Positions 47,941-57,807 of a DNA stretch of 64,000 nucleotides are shown here, in pieces. The position numbers and the translations under genes were made by a program. Source of the DNA: Pseudomonas alloputida (lineage in GTDB: Bacteria; Pseudomonadota; Gammaproteobacteria; Pseudomonadales; Pseudomonadaceae); contig NZ_CP128540.1 in NCBI RefSeq assembly GCF_021283545.2, positions 4,561,501-4,625,500 of the forward strand, written 5' to 3'. Below the pieces are notes generated by a model that was given only the letters and a program-made list of their open reading frames with translations, was not told the origin of the DNA and did not search any database. Each line of letters opens with the position of its first letter. Position 1 is the stretch's first letter.

Positions 47941-48374
47941 CAAGGCGTGCCCTGGGCCGCCTCGACGGTGGTCATGCGCAACTGGCTGAAACCGAGCTTG
48001 CCGGCAGCATCCATTGCGGTGACCACAGCCTGATGCGGGGTCTTGCCGTCGGCGCTGATGGCCAGCGGCAACTTGTTGTCGCCGCCCGACTCGCGCTCTA
48101 TGGCCTCGCTCAGGGTGGCCAGGTCGCTTTTGGGCAGCAGGTGGTTGTTCACCGAATACACGCCTTCGGCGCTGATGGTGATTTCCACCAGCTTGCCCGG
48201 GTCGGCCGGCGCCGGCTCGGCGCTGGTGGCTTCGGGCAGCTCGACGCGAAGTTGCGTTTCGCGGGTGAAGGTGGTGGTAACCACGAAGAACAGCAGCAGG
48301 ACGAACACCACGTCGATCAGCGACGCCAGGTTGATGTCGACGTTCTCCCGCTGGCGATTGCGCCGGAACTTCAC
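47940..48374 (-). CDS. exbD: ExbD/TolR-family protein
   Basis: A 144-residue subunit of a proton-driven membrane motor: a short cytoplasmic start, one membrane helix with the conserved aspartate ([20 protein letters not shown]), and a periplasmic domain. Overlaps exbB by 4 nt. The partner TonB or TolA system is not encoded nearby, so the energised process is unknown; location with lpxK suggests an envelope role. Confidence 0.9.
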
Positions 48375-49006
48375 GCCTTGCCTCCGGCCACTTCCACTTC
48401 ACGGTCACCCTGGATCACTTCCACCAGCTTGATCGCCTCCTGCTCCATGCCGATCACCAGTTCATCGATGCGGCGCAGCAGGAAACGGTGGAAGAACACT
48501 GCCGGAATACCGACCATCAGGCCAGCCGCAGTGGTGACCAGGGCCTTGGAGATACCACTGGCCAGCACGGCGGCGTTGGCGGTCATCTGCGAGCCCATGA
48601 AGGCGCTGAAAATGTCGATCATGCCTAGCACGGTGCCCAGCAGACCCAGCAGAGGCGCCATGGCGGCGATGGTGCCGAGGGTGCTGATGTAGCGCTCCAG
48701 TTCATGGATGACGCGCGAGGCGGCCTCCTCGATGCACTCTTTCATGATCTCCCGACCGTGACGCGAATTGGCCAGGCCCGCCGCGAGGATTTCACCCAGT
48801 GGCGAATCGGCACGCAGGGCCTTGAGCTTGTCACTGGTCAGTTGCTTGTCCTTGATCCACATCCATACCTGGCCCAGCAGGTGCGGCGGGGTGACGCGAC
48901 TGGCGCGCAAGGTCCACAGGCGTTCGACGACGATAGCCATGGCAGCGATGGAGCTCAGAATGATCGGCAGCATCATCCAACCACCGGACTTGACCAATTC
49001 CCACAC
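48371..49006 (-). CDS. exbB: ExbB/TolQ/MotA-type proton channel protein
   Basis: A 211-residue inner-membrane protein with three membrane helices and the MotA/TolQ/ExbB core [19 protein letters not shown]. The GTG at 49006 has AAGGGG 8 nt upstream; an in-frame ATG 39 nt earlier is poorly placed. First gene of the exbB-exbD-lpxK unit, an order typical of many gammaproteobacteria. Confidence 0.9.
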
Positions 49007-49116
49007 AATAAACGCCCCTTCGGAAAAAGGCCGCCACTCTACCATAGGCGCGCCGAGGGCTCATCTGCCGAAGGTCAGGGAATTGGGGTCTGGGCTGGCA
49101 GATGCCTGCCTCTGCC

Positions 49117-51330
49117 TCACTCCCCTCGAACCCGCCAGAACCGCCGCTGCCCCCTAACCCCCTCGACTACCCCATGCCGCCCCAGCACCAACCGCAATGC
49201 CCCCTCCTCCGCCGTATCATGCATCACCACCCCATGCCGCCCATACCGCTCGACCACCTGCACGTGCGGGTGCCCGAAGCTGTTGTTGCGCCCCCGCGAA
49301 ATCAATACCCCGCGCGGTGCGGTAGCCCGGACGAACGCCTCGGTGGACGAACTGCGGCTGCCATGATGCGGCGCCTGCAGCCAGTCGATACGCGGCACTT
49401 CAGTGTCCGCCAGCCAGGCCCTTTCGGCAGCAGCTTCCATATCCCCCGCCAGCAGCAAGCGCTCGCCCTGCGCTTCGACCAACAAGACACAGGAACGGTC
49501 ATTACTGCTCTGCCCGTCCACCCAGCGCCACAGCGAAAAGCGCACGCCATCCCAATCCCATTGCTCGCCACTGGCACAAGGCTGCAACGGAACATCAACC
49601 AGCGCTTCCCCACCGATTATCCGCTTGATCGGCAAACCACGCGCAATGGCCACGGCCCCGCCCGCATGATCGGCATGTGCATGGCTGATCACCATCACGT
49701 CAAGGCCGCCCACCCCCAGCTTGCGCAAGGTTGGCAGCACCACTCGCTCCCCCAAGTCGCTTTCCCCCCTGGCCGGCCCGGCATCGTAGAGCAGGCTGTG
49801 ATGCCGCGTACGCAAGAGCACCGCCAGCCCCTGGCCAACATCCAGCTGCCAGACCTCGACCTGGCCGAACGGCACCGGCTCCCGGGGCACCCACAGCGCC
49901 AGCAGCATTACCCCTCCCAACCCGCGCAGCGGCACACCACGGGGCAGCAAAACCAACAGCACACCCAGACATACCAGCAGCCAGGCCCACAACGGCAGGG
50001 CCGGCGGGACCCATGCCGGGCGCTGCTGCGCCACCAGCGCCAGCCCACGGAACAGCACATCCAGCAGGCCACCTGCCAGCCAGAGCAACGCCTCGCCAAC
50101 ACCCGCCAGCGGCAACATCAGCGTGCCCAGCAACGCCAACGGCAAGACCGCCAGGCTGACCCACGGCACCGCCACAAGGTTGGCCAGCGGCGCACTGAGG
50201 CTCACCGGCAAGCCGGTGGCCAGCAACACCGGTAGCAAGCCGACGGCGATCACCCATTGCGCTCGTGTCCAGGCCTGCCAGGGCCGCCAACCACCCAACC
50301 GGGCACTGAAGCAGTAGATGAGCGTGGCCACGGCGGCGAACGACAGCCAGAACCCAGGCAGCAACGCCGCTAGTGGCTCGAAGACAAGTACAGCGACCAG
50401 TGCAACCAGCAACGGAAAAAAAGCGCCAAGGTGGCGAAAGCGCAGACGCCAGAGCAACACCACGGCCAGCATCAGGCAGGCCCGCTGCACTGGCACCCCA
50501 CCGCCAGCCAGCCACCCGTAGGCCAGCGCTGCGGCCATGGCCAGGCCGCAGGCCCAGGGTAACCACGGTAGCCTTGCCGGCCATAGCCCCCAACGCGCCA
50601 GCCCGGCGACCAGGCCATAGAGCAAACCGGCGACCAGGCCGATGTGCTGGCCGGAAATCACCAACAGGTGCACCGTGCCGGTGGCCTGCAACGTCTGCCA
50701 GTCCTCACGGGCCAGGCCCGCACCGTCGCCAAGCACCAGTGCCACCAGCGCTGCCTGCCGGCCATTGGCTTCGACCATCAGCAAGCGCTGACGCAGCGCA
50801 TCGCGCCAACCACCGGCGACTGGCGCCAGCAACTGCCCCGCCTTGACCGTACCCGTAGCCCCCACCCGTCGCGCCAGCAACTGCGCTTCACGGTCGGGCC
50901 CATGCGGGTTCAGCAGCCCGTTCGGGCGCTGCAAGGTCACGGCCAGCCGCCACTGCTCGCCCGCCCGCAGCGGCGCGCCGTCGAACCAGCTCAGCTGCAG
51001 GCGCTGAGGCAGTTCGGCCCGCCGCGAGCGTGGCGCTTCCAGCTCGAAACGCACACCGTGTGCAGTGCGGGCCGGCAAACCCGCCACCCGCCCCTCCAGC
51101 CACAAGGTGCGCCCCTCCAGGCCGGTAGCCAGACGATCATCAAGGGCCTGCTGAGCAGACCCGCACGCCCAACACAAGCCCAGCAGAAACCAACCCAGCG
51201 GCCAGACCCGGGTAAACAGGCTGCCGACAGCGCAGGCTGCCAGGGTTATCAACCATCCGACCGATGGCAATGCGGGCAGAAAGCCCAGGCACAACAGCCC
51301 GAGCGCGAGCGCAAACATCCCTGTGCGCAT
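49117..51330 (-). CDS. ComEC/Rec2 DNA-uptake channel protein
   Basis: A 737-residue polytopic protein: an N-terminal membrane part with a DUF4131-like periplasmic domain, the Competence (ComEC) membrane core with LLVISGQHIGLVAGLLYG, and a C-terminal metallo-beta-lactamase-like domain (about 490-737) with the SHAHADHAGG motif. It should move single-stranded DNA across the inner membrane. The ATG at 51330 (MRTGMFALALG) has GGAG 9 nt upstream. Single gene, divergent from the DUF2062 gene. Confidence 0.93.
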   Translation of the reverse strand: MRTGMFALALGLLCLGFLPALPSVGWLITLAACAVGSLFTRVWPLGWFLLGLCWACGSAQQALDDRLATGLEGRTLWLEGRVAGLPARTAHGVRFELEAPRSRRAELPQRLQLSWFDGAPLRAGEQWRLAVTLQRPNGLLNPHGPDREAQLLARRVGATGTVKAGQLLAPVAGGWRDALRQRLLMVEANGRQAALVALVLGDGAGLAREDWQTLQATGTVHLLVISGQHIGLVAGLLYGLVAGLARWGLWPARLPWLPWACGLAMAAALAYGWLAGGGVPVQRACLMLAVVLLWRLRFRHLGAFFPLLVALVAVLVFEPLAALLPGFWLSFAAVATLIYCFSARLGGWRPWQAWTRAQWVIAVGLLPVLLATGLPVSLSAPLANLVAVPWVSLAVLPLALLGTLMLPLAGVGEALLWLAGGLLDVLFRGLALVAQQRPAWVPPALPLWAWLLVCLGVLLVLLPRGVPLRGLGGVMLLALWVPREPVPFGQVEVWQLDVGQGLAVLLRTRHHSLLYDAGPARGESDLGERVVLPTLRKLGVGGLDVMVISHAHADHAGGAVAIARGLPIKRIIGGEALVDVPLQPCASGEQWDWDGVRFSLWRWVDGQSSNDRSCVLLVEAQGERLLLAGDMEAAAERAWLADTEVPRIDWLQAPHHGSRSSSTEAFVRATAPRGVLISRGRNNSFGHPHVQVVERYGRHGVVMHDTAEEGALRLVLGRHGVVEGVRGQRRFWRVRGE

Positions 51331-51472
51331 GAGGTAGAGCTCCAGAAGGCGAATCACCTCCTGAGGCATAGCCCAATTGCCGGCAACGCTTGCTCAACAA
51401 TTGTCACAAACTCTAAACGAGTCGGAGCAGGATTAAGGGCATACTGCCAGGGTCAACGCTCCGGGAGCCTAC

Positions 51473-52105
51473 ATGCCGCGCCGACTTTTCAAACGCTACA
51501 TGCCGGACCCGACCAGCATTCGGGAACACAAATCCTTACGCTTTTTCGGCAAGTTGCTGCACGATCCCAACCTCTGGCACCTGAACCGCCATTCGGTGGC
51601 CAGAGCCATGGGTGTGGGCCTGTTCGCGGCGCTTATTCCCATCCCGATGCAGATGCTGCTGGCGGCGGCCCTGGCGATCCCGGTGCGCGGCAACCTGCCG
51701 GTCGCCGTCAGCCTGGTGTGGCTGACCAACCCGCTGACCATGCCGCCGGTGTTCTTCGTCACCTACATGACCGGTGCCTGGCTGATGCAGGTACCGCCGC
51801 GCACCCTGCCCGACGAGCTGACCTTCCAGTGGATCACCGACCAGCTGTCGACGCTGTGGCAACCCTTCCTGCTCGGCTCGGTGGTGTGCGGCGTGGTGCT
51901 GGGCATCCTTGCCTACTTCTCCACCATGTTCTACTGGCGCTGGTGGGTGGGCCGGCAGTGGCGTCGTCGCCAATGCCGGTGCAAGGCTTCAGGCCCGCAT
52001 GCCGCGGCCGCTGACCAGCAAGCGAACGCAAACAACGTAGAGCACCGCAGTGGCCACCAGCATGAAGGTGATCGCCGTGCCAATGCTGATATCCGACACC
52101 CCTAG
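51473..52105 (+). CDS. DUF2062 membrane protein
   Basis: A 210-residue protein with two or three membrane helices (about 45-70, 75-100 and 125-155) and the DUF2062 signature around VSLVWLTNPLTMPPVFF. GGGAG precedes the ATG at 6 nt. The conserved part ends near residue 172 (YWRWWVGRQWRRR). The last 38 or so residues are translated from DNA antisense to the convergent ABC permease (117-nt overlap) and are His/Ala/Asn-rich, so the tail may result from loss of an earlier stop. Function unknown. Confidence 0.85.
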   Translation: MPRRLFKRYMPDPTSIREHKSLRFFGKLLHDPNLWHLNRHSVARAMGVGLFAALIPIPMQMLLAAALAIPVRGNLPVAVSLVWLTNPLTMPPVFFVTYMTGAWLMQVPPRTLPDELTFQWITDQLSTLWQPFLLGSVVCGVVLGILAYFSTMFYWRWWVGRQWRRRQCRCKASGPHAAAADQQANANNVEHRSGHQHEGDRRANADIRHP

Positions 52106-52768
52106 AATGCCGTAGCGGAACGAGTTGACCATGTGCAGCACCGGGTTGGCCAACGACACGGTCTGCCAGAACGGCGGCAGCAGGTTGATCGAGTAGAACA
52201 CCCCGCCCAGGTAGGTCAGCGGCGTCAGCACGAAGGTCGGGATGATCGAGATATCGTCGAAGTTGCGCGCGAACACTGCGTTGACGAAGCCAAGCAGCGA
52301 AAAGATGGTGGCCGTCAGCAGCACCACCGCCACGGTCACGCCCAGGTGGTGCACCTGCAGGTCGGTGAAGAACATCGACAGGATGGTCACGATCACACCC
52401 ACCGCCAAACCACGCAGCACCCCACCCAGCACATAGCCGACGAGAATGGTGTGCGGCGACACCGGCGACACCATCAGCTCTTCGATCGAGCGCTGGAACT
52501 TGCTGCCGAAAAAGCTCGACACCACGTTGCCGTAGGAGTTGGTGATCACCGACATCATGATCAGCCCCGGCACGATGTACTGCATGTAGGTGAAGCCACC
52601 CATGTCGCCGATCTGCCGGCCAATCAGGTTACCGAAGATGACGAAGTACAGGACCATGGTGATCGCTGGCGGCAGCAACGTCTGCGGCCAGATGCGCAGG
52701 AAGCGCCGCACTTCGCGGTAGACGATGGTGTTCAGGGCGACCCAGTTGGTGCGCAGTTCCACACTCAT
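51989..52768 (-). CDS. ABC-2 type transporter permease (YadH-like)
   Basis: A 259-residue inner-membrane permease with six predicted helices and the ABC-2 signature region (GYVLGGVLRGLAVGVIVTIL, LTYLGGVFYSINLLPPFW). Start MSVELRTNWVALN at 52768 overlaps the ATPase gene by 4 nt. Length and pairing match E. coli YadH. The substrate is unknown. Confidence 0.9.
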   Translation of the reverse strand: MSVELRTNWVALNTIVYREVRRFLRIWPQTLLPPAITMVLYFVIFGNLIGRQIGDMGGFTYMQYIVPGLIMMSVITNSYGNVVSSFFGSKFQRSIEELMVSPVSPHTILVGYVLGGVLRGLAVGVIVTILSMFFTDLQVHHLGVTVAVVLLTATIFSLLGFVNAVFARNFDDISIIPTFVLTPLTYLGGVFYSINLLPPFWQTVSLANPVLHMVNSFRYGILGVSDISIGTAITFMLVATAVLYVVCVRLLVSGRGMRA

Positions 52769-53697
52769 ACGGCCACCTTCGACAGGTTTTTTTCCACCAG
52801 GGACACGAACAGCTCCTCGAGTCGGTTGGTCTTGTTGCGCAGGCTCTGCACTTCGATGTTCTGCAGCGCCAACTGGCCGAACAGCGCGGTGATGCCGATG
52901 TCCTTCTCCACCTGCACTTCCAGGGTATGCGGGGTCAGCAGCCGGCACGGGTAGCCCTGCAGTACCGGCGCCGCGGCCAGGTCCTGCTTGAGGTCGAGCA
53001 CGAAGGTTTCGACATGCAGCTTGCCCAGCAACTGGCGCATGCTGGTGTTCTCGACGATGGTGCCATGGTCGATGATGCCGATGTTACGGCACAGCTGCTC
53101 AGCCTCTTCCAGATAGTGGGTGGTGAGGATGATGGTGATGCCCTTCTGGTTCAGCTCAGTGAGGAAGCTCCACATCGAGCGGCGCAGCTCGATATCCACC
53201 CCGGCGGTGGGTTCGTCCAGGATCAGCAGGCGCGGTTCGTGGATCAATGCGCGGGCAATCATCAGGCGCCGCTTCATGCCGCCGGACAACGAACGCGACT
53301 GCACATCACGTTTGTCCCACAGGCCCAGCTGAGTCAGGTACTGCTCGGCGCGCTCCTTGGCCAGCTTGGGCGGGATGCCGTAGTACCCGGCCTGGGTCAC
53401 GACGATGTCGAAGGTCTTTTCGAACTGGTTGAAGTTGAACTCTTGCGGCACCACGCCCAGGCAACGCTTGAGCGCGGAGGGCTCGCGGTCCAGGTCGTGA
53501 CCGAACACGTTCACTGTGCCGCTGGTCTTGTTCACCAGGGTCGAGAGAATGCCGATGGTGGTGGATTTACCGGCGCCGTTGGGGCCGAGCAAGGCGAAGA
53601 AGTCGCCTTCGGCAACATCGAGGTCGATGCCTTTGAGGGCCTGAAAGCCATTGCCGTAGGTCTTGGTCAGCTGTCGGATGGACAGGGCGGAACTCAT
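52765..53697 (-). CDS. ABC transporter ATPase (YadG-like)
   Basis: A 310-residue ATPase: Walker A LLGPNGAGKSTT, Q-loop VPQEFNFNQFE, signature RSLSGGMKRRLMIA, Walker B LLILDEPTAGVD and H-switch ILTTHYLEEAE are all intact. A C-terminal extension of about 80 residues follows, as in the DrrA/CcmA-like group. Cotranscribed with the permease. Confidence 0.93.
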   Translation of the reverse strand: MSSALSIRQLTKTYGNGFQALKGIDLDVAEGDFFALLGPNGAGKSTTIGILSTLVNKTSGTVNVFGHDLDREPSALKRCLGVVPQEFNFNQFEKTFDIVVTQAGYYGIPPKLAKERAEQYLTQLGLWDKRDVQSRSLSGGMKRRLMIARALIHEPRLLILDEPTAGVDIELRRSMWSFLTELNQKGITIILTTHYLEEAEQLCRNIGIIDHGTIVENTSMRQLLGKLHVETFVLDLKQDLAAAPVLQGYPCRLLTPHTLEVQVEKDIGITALFGQLALQNIEVQSLRNKTNRLEELFVSLVEKNLSKVAV

Positions 53698-53830
53698 AGC
53701 GGGTCACTTACCGAAGAAAAAGGTGCAGGACACGCCAGGTAAAGTCACTGGCGCAGTGAGTGCAGCCATGGTGCAAGGCCAGGCTGCACAAGTACAGTCA
53801 CATCTATTGATAATGACTATCGAAGCAGGT

Positions 53831-54454
53831 TCAAGTGAGCGCGGTCATCACGGCGGCCTGGTAGGCCGGGCGTTGCTTAAGGCGTTCATACCAGGCTTGA
53901 AGGTGGTACATGTCCGGGCGCTCGATGGGCAGTTCGAACCAGGCATAGATGAAGCTACCCAGTGGGATGTCGCCCATGCCGATCTGGTCACCGGACAGGT
54001 ACGGCTGACTGGCCAGGGTTTCGTCGGCAATGGCCAGTAATTGCGCGCACTGCTTGTGCGCGGCGTTGATCGCCACCCAGTCGCGCTGGTCTTCCGGCGT
54101 GCGCAGCAGGCCCCAGAACAGGGGCCGGAATGGGGTAGCGAAGGACGATGTGGTCCAGTCCATCCATTTGTCGGCCAGGGCGCGCTGGCGTGGGTCTGCC
54201 AGATACCAGCCCTGCTCCGTGCCGTACTCCGCGCACAGGTAGCGGACGATGGTGTTGGATTCCCACAAGGTCAGGTCGCCGTCTTCGAGCATCGGCACCA
54301 GGCCGTTGGGGTTGCGGGCGCGGTAGTGCGGCTCGTTGACTACGCCGAAGGCGCCGCCGGCGTCGATGGATTCGAAGTCCAGGCCCAGCTCGTGGGCGAT
54401 CCACAGCGCCTTGCGCACATTGCTCGAATTCTTGCGGCCCCAGATCTTCAGCAT
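53831..54454 (-). CDS. Glutathione S-transferase family protein
   Basis: A 207-residue cytosolic GST with an N-terminal thioredoxin-like domain (MLKIWGRKNSSNVRKALW, LVPMLEDGDLTLWESNTI with the glutathione-binding E-S pair) and a C-terminal helical domain. AAGGA lies 7 nt before the ATG at 54454. The Ser in NSSNVRK is a likely catalytic residue. Substrate unknown; not obviously part of an operon. Confidence 0.9.
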   Translation of the reverse strand: MLKIWGRKNSSNVRKALWIAHELGLDFESIDAGGAFGVVNEPHYRARNPNGLVPMLEDGDLTLWESNTIVRYLCAEYGTEQGWYLADPRQRALADKWMDWTTSSFATPFRPLFWGLLRTPEDQRDWVAINAAHKQCAQLLAIADETLASQPYLSGDQIGMGDIPLGSFIYAWFELPIERPDMYHLQAWYERLKQRPAYQAAVMTALT

Positions 54455-54844
54455 GGCAACATCCTTTTGAGTGCGGAGGTGGCACAGTCTACTCCAGACC
54501 TTCGCCGCCTGTACGGGCCTCTTCGCGGGCAAGCCCGCTCCCACAGGCTCACCACCGTCTTCACGTCACCGGTATTCCTGCGTGGGTTTTACCCACACAT
54601 AGGCCGAGCCTGCCAGCCAACCCCCCGGTCATTCACCGTCGCGGCCGCCACCGCATTCATCAATCGGTGGCATCGCCACGTTCCGTTGTAGGAGGGGTTT
54701 ACCCGCGAATAGGCCGGTACAGGCGAACAAATGAGCTGAAACTCCCACCGCCACGCCCTGTCACTGTTCTGAACATGCCGTTCACAGCATTGCGTCTAAG
54801 CTGTCTGGAATGGCTCAAGCCCTTGGTTCCAAGGAGGACCGATT
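54455..54844. other. Gene-free region with two REP elements
   Basis: 390 bp between divergent gst and fadE. REP cores lie at about 54515-54545 (GCGGGCAAGCCCGC) and 54687-54720 (GGGTTTACCCGC), with a degenerate one near 54578-54600. The fadE ribosome-binding site AAGGAGGA ends the region. No gene is seen. Confidence 0.7.
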
Positions 54845-57292
54845 ATGTTGCTGTTGTGGTTGGTGGTGCTGGTGATCGGCGCGGCGTACCTCACGCACCG
54901 GCGCCTGGCGCCCTTGCAGATTCTCGGCATCGTGGCGGCCTATGTGCTGTTGATGGGCATTTTCAGCAGTGCCCCCGGCTGGCTGCTGGCGCTGATCTGG
55001 GTGGTGCTGGCCCTGAAGATCGCCCTGGTTGCGCTCCCGCAGTGGCGACGCAAACTCTTTACCGCCCCGGTATTCCGCTGGTTCCAGCGCACCCTGCCAC
55101 CCATGTCGCAGACCGAGCGCGAAGCCATCGACGCCGGTACCGTGTGGTGGGACGGCGAACTGTTCAGTGGCCGCCCCGACTGGCGCACCTTGCTGGCCTA
55201 CCCGGCACCGAAACTGACCGAAGAAGAACAGGCCTTCATCGATGGCCCGACCGAAGCACTGTGCGCCATGGTCAGCGACTGGCAGATTGGCCAGGATCTG
55301 GACCTGCCGCCCGAAGCCTGGGCACATATCAAGCAACATGGCTTTTTCGCCCTGATCATCCCCAAGGAATACGGCGGCAAGGGCTTCTCCGCCTACGCCC
55401 ACTCCCAGGTGGCGATGAAGCTGGCCACCCGGAGCGGCGACCTGGCCTCCACGGTGATGGTGCCCAACTCCCTGGGCCCTGCCGAACTGCTGCTGCACTA
55501 CGGCACCGACGAACAACGCAACCGCTACCTGCCGCGCCTGGCCCGTGGCGAGGAAATCCCCTGTTTCGCCCTCACCGGGCCGCTGGCCGGTTCGGACGCT
55601 GGCGCCATGCCCGACACCGGCATCATCTGCAAAGGCCAGTGGCAAGGCGAAGAAGTGATCGGCCTGCGCCTGAACTGGGAAAAGCGCTACATCACCCTCG
55701 GCCCGGTCGCCACCCTGCTGGGCCTGGCCTTCAAAGCCTACGACCCCGACCATCTGTTGGGCGAACAGGAGGAGCTCGGCATCAGCCTGGCCCTGATCCC
55801 CACCGACACGCCCGGCGTCGAGATCGGCAAACGCCACCTGCCGCTGGGCGCCGCCTTCATGAACGGCCCCAACAGCGGCAAAGACGTGTTCGTACCGCTG
55901 GACTTCCTGATCGGTGGCCAGGCCATGCTCGGCAAGGGCTGGATGATGTTGATGAACTGCCTGTCGGTGGGCCGCTCCATCTCACTGCCGGCGGTCGGCA
56001 CCGGTGCCGCCAAGTACACCAGCCTGGTGACCGGCCAGTACGCCAATATCCGCGAGCAGTTCAACGTGCCATTGGCGGCCTTCGAAGGCATCCAGGAATC
56101 GCTGGCACGCATTGGCGGCAACGCCTGGCTGATGGACAGTGCCCGCCTGCTGACCGCCAAGGCCGTGGACCTGGGCGAAAAGCCCTCGGTGCTGTCGGCG
56201 ATCCTCAAGTACCACCTGACCGAGCGTGGCCGCGAATGCATCCAGCACGCCATGGACGTGCACGGTGGCAAGGGCATCATCATGGGCCCGAACAACTACC
56301 TGGGCCGCAACTGGCAAGGTGCGCCGATCTTCATCACGGTCGAAGGTGCCAACATCCTTTCACGCAACCTGATGATCTTCGGCCAGGGCGCCATTCGCTG
56401 CCATCCGTTCGTGCTCAAGGAAATGGCATTGGCCGGGCGTGAAGACCACGATCAGGCACTCAAGGAATTCGATGACCTGCTGATGAAACACATCCTGTTC
56501 GCCGCCGGCAATGCGGCCAGTACCTTGGTCTACGGCCTGGGGCTGGGTCGCTTTGAGCGGGTGCCGGGCGATGCCCTGAGCCAAGGCTACTTCCGCGCCC
56601 TGAACCGCCAGGCGGCGGCGTTTGCCATGATGGCCGACCTTTCGATGATGCTGCTGGGTGGGGCGCTCAAGCGCCGCGAGCGCCTCAGCGCCCGGCTTGG
56701 CGATGTGCTGAGCTATCTGTACCTCGCCAGCGCTGCCCTGAAGCGCTATCACGACCAGGGCTCGCCCGAATACCTGCAGCCGCTGCTGCGCTGGGCCATG
56801 GAAGAAAGCCTGGGCCAGACGGAGCGTGCGCTGGACCGCCTGCTCGACAATTTCCCCAACCGCTTCGTCGGCTGCGCGCTGCGGGTACTGGTGTTCCCCT
56901 TCGGCCGCCGCCATAAGGGCCCCGGTGATGAACTGGATGCCGAGGTGGCCGAGCTGATCGGCCGGCGCAAGGGCGATCCGGCACTGGAGGAACTGCTGGC
57001 CGGCTGCTACCGCCCACAGGCAGAACACGACCCGGTCGCGGATCTGCAACGGGCCAGTGACCTGCTCGAAGACACGGCACAGTTGAGCAAGGCCCTGTAC
57101 CAAGCCGTCAAGGAAGGCAAAGTCCAGCCAGCCCCCGGCCAGTCCGGTATCGACGCCGCCGTCAAGGCAGGCGTGCTGCAACCCGACGATGGCCAGCGGC
57201 TGCACGAGGCCGAACAGGCTCGGCGCAAGGTGATCGATGTCGATGCCTTCGACAAGGCGCAGTTGCTCGCCGTACCGGGCAAGGTGCGCTGA
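54845..57292 (+). CDS. fadE: Acyl-CoA dehydrogenase FadE
   Basis: First step of fatty-acid beta-oxidation, FAD-dependent. The 815 residues equal E. coli FadE (814). Two N-terminal hydrophobic segments (about 2-18 and 25-58), then an acyl-CoA dehydrogenase core (about 120-480) including CFALTGPLAGSDAG, VHGGKGIIMGPNNYLGR and EGANILSRNLMIFGQGA, and a C-terminal DUF1974-type domain. Strong AAGGAGGA upstream. P. putida has several FadE paralogues, so chain-length preference cannot be stated. Confidence 0.93.
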   Translation: MLLLWLVVLVIGAAYLTHRRLAPLQILGIVAAYVLLMGIFSSAPGWLLALIWVVLALKIALVALPQWRRKLFTAPVFRWFQRTLPPMSQTEREAIDAGTVWWDGELFSGRPDWRTLLAYPAPKLTEEEQAFIDGPTEALCAMVSDWQIGQDLDLPPEAWAHIKQHGFFALIIPKEYGGKGFSAYAHSQVAMKLATRSGDLASTVMVPNSLGPAELLLHYGTDEQRNRYLPRLARGEEIPCFALTGPLAGSDAGAMPDTGIICKGQWQGEEVIGLRLNWEKRYITLGPVATLLGLAFKAYDPDHLLGEQEELGISLALIPTDTPGVEIGKRHLPLGAAFMNGPNSGKDVFVPLDFLIGGQAMLGKGWMMLMNCLSVGRSISLPAVGTGAAKYTSLVTGQYANIREQFNVPLAAFEGIQESLARIGGNAWLMDSARLLTAKAVDLGEKPSVLSAILKYHLTERGRECIQHAMDVHGGKGIIMGPNNYLGRNWQGAPIFITVEGANILSRNLMIFGQGAIRCHPFVLKEMALAGREDHDQALKEFDDLLMKHILFAAGNAASTLVYGLGLGRFERVPGDALSQGYFRALNRQAAAFAMMADLSMMLLGGALKRRERLSARLGDVLSYLYLASAALKRYHDQGSPEYLQPLLRWAMEESLGQTERALDRLLDNFPNRFVGCALRVLVFPFGRRHKGPGDELDAEVAELIGRRKGDPALEELLAGCYRPQAEHDPVADLQRASDLLEDTAQLSKALYQAVKEGKVQPAPGQSGIDAAVKAGVLQPDDGQRLHEAEQARRKVIDVDAFDKAQLLAVPGKVR

Positions 57293-57360
57293 CCCTTCGC
57301 GAGAAACGGGGGGCGGCGTATACTCCGCCCCCCGTTTCAGCCATACCGAGGACCCATTCC

Positions 57361-57771
57361 ATGGCCAACCCCTACCTGGAATATCACCTGCAACTGCTCC
57401 AGCACCTGCGCACCATTCTGGTGGCGCTGGGTGAAGCAGAGCAGGTGCCAGAAGAAAGCCACGCCCTGTTCCTCGAACGCTTCGACGAACTGCTGACGCT
57501 ATTGCCGCAGGATCCGCTTGAGAGCCAGTACCTGGGCCAGGACCTGATGTGTCAGGTGATCCAGCGTTACCCGCAGATCGCTCATCTGGTGCCGCGTGAC
57601 TTGCTGTGGTTCTTCGCTGGCGATTGCCTGCACTTCATGCCAGACGAGGAGCTGGCGCTTTATCAGCAGCTTGAAGAGCGTCGCCACGAGGCCGAGTTGA
57701 ACGCAGAGCCATTCGACTGGAACCTGGAAAAGCAACTGCTGAGCCAGAGTGGCCCAAGCAGTACCCATTAA
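57361..57771 (+). CDS. Conserved hypothetical protein downstream of fadE
   Basis: A 136-residue acidic, mainly helical soluble protein starting MANPYLEYHLQLLQHLR, with a conserved-looking PRDLLWFFAGDCLHFMPDEE segment. I recognise no domain; in Pseudomonas such a small gene typically follows this fadE. It begins 68 bp after fadE on the same strand and is followed by an inverted repeat. It could be a partner or dosage regulator of FadE; that is speculation. Confidence 0.8.
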   Translation: MANPYLEYHLQLLQHLRTILVALGEAEQVPEESHALFLERFDELLTLLPQDPLESQYLGQDLMCQVIQRYPQIAHLVPRDLLWFFAGDCLHFMPDEELALYQQLEERRHEAELNAEPFDWNLEKQLLSQSGPSSTH

Positions 57772-57780
57772 CCTGATTTC

Positions 57781-57807
57781 AGGTGCCCTGGTAACGCCAG
57801 GGCACCT
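57781..57807. terminator. Inverted repeat after the hypothetical gene
   Basis: AGGTGCCCTGG and CCAGGGCACCT around loop TAACG. A perfect 11-bp stem but without a following T tract, so termination may be Rho-assisted. Confidence 0.5.

Noticed and set aside
49062..49104. CATCTGCC/GGCAGATG inverted repeat between exbB and comEC
   Set aside because: The loop is 27 nt and there is no T tract, so it is not convincing as a terminator or operator.
54667..56442. Long plus-strand frame overlapping the start of fadE
   Set aside because: It is out of frame with fadE, begins inside a REP element, and gives a Pro/Arg/Gly-rich translation without domains.
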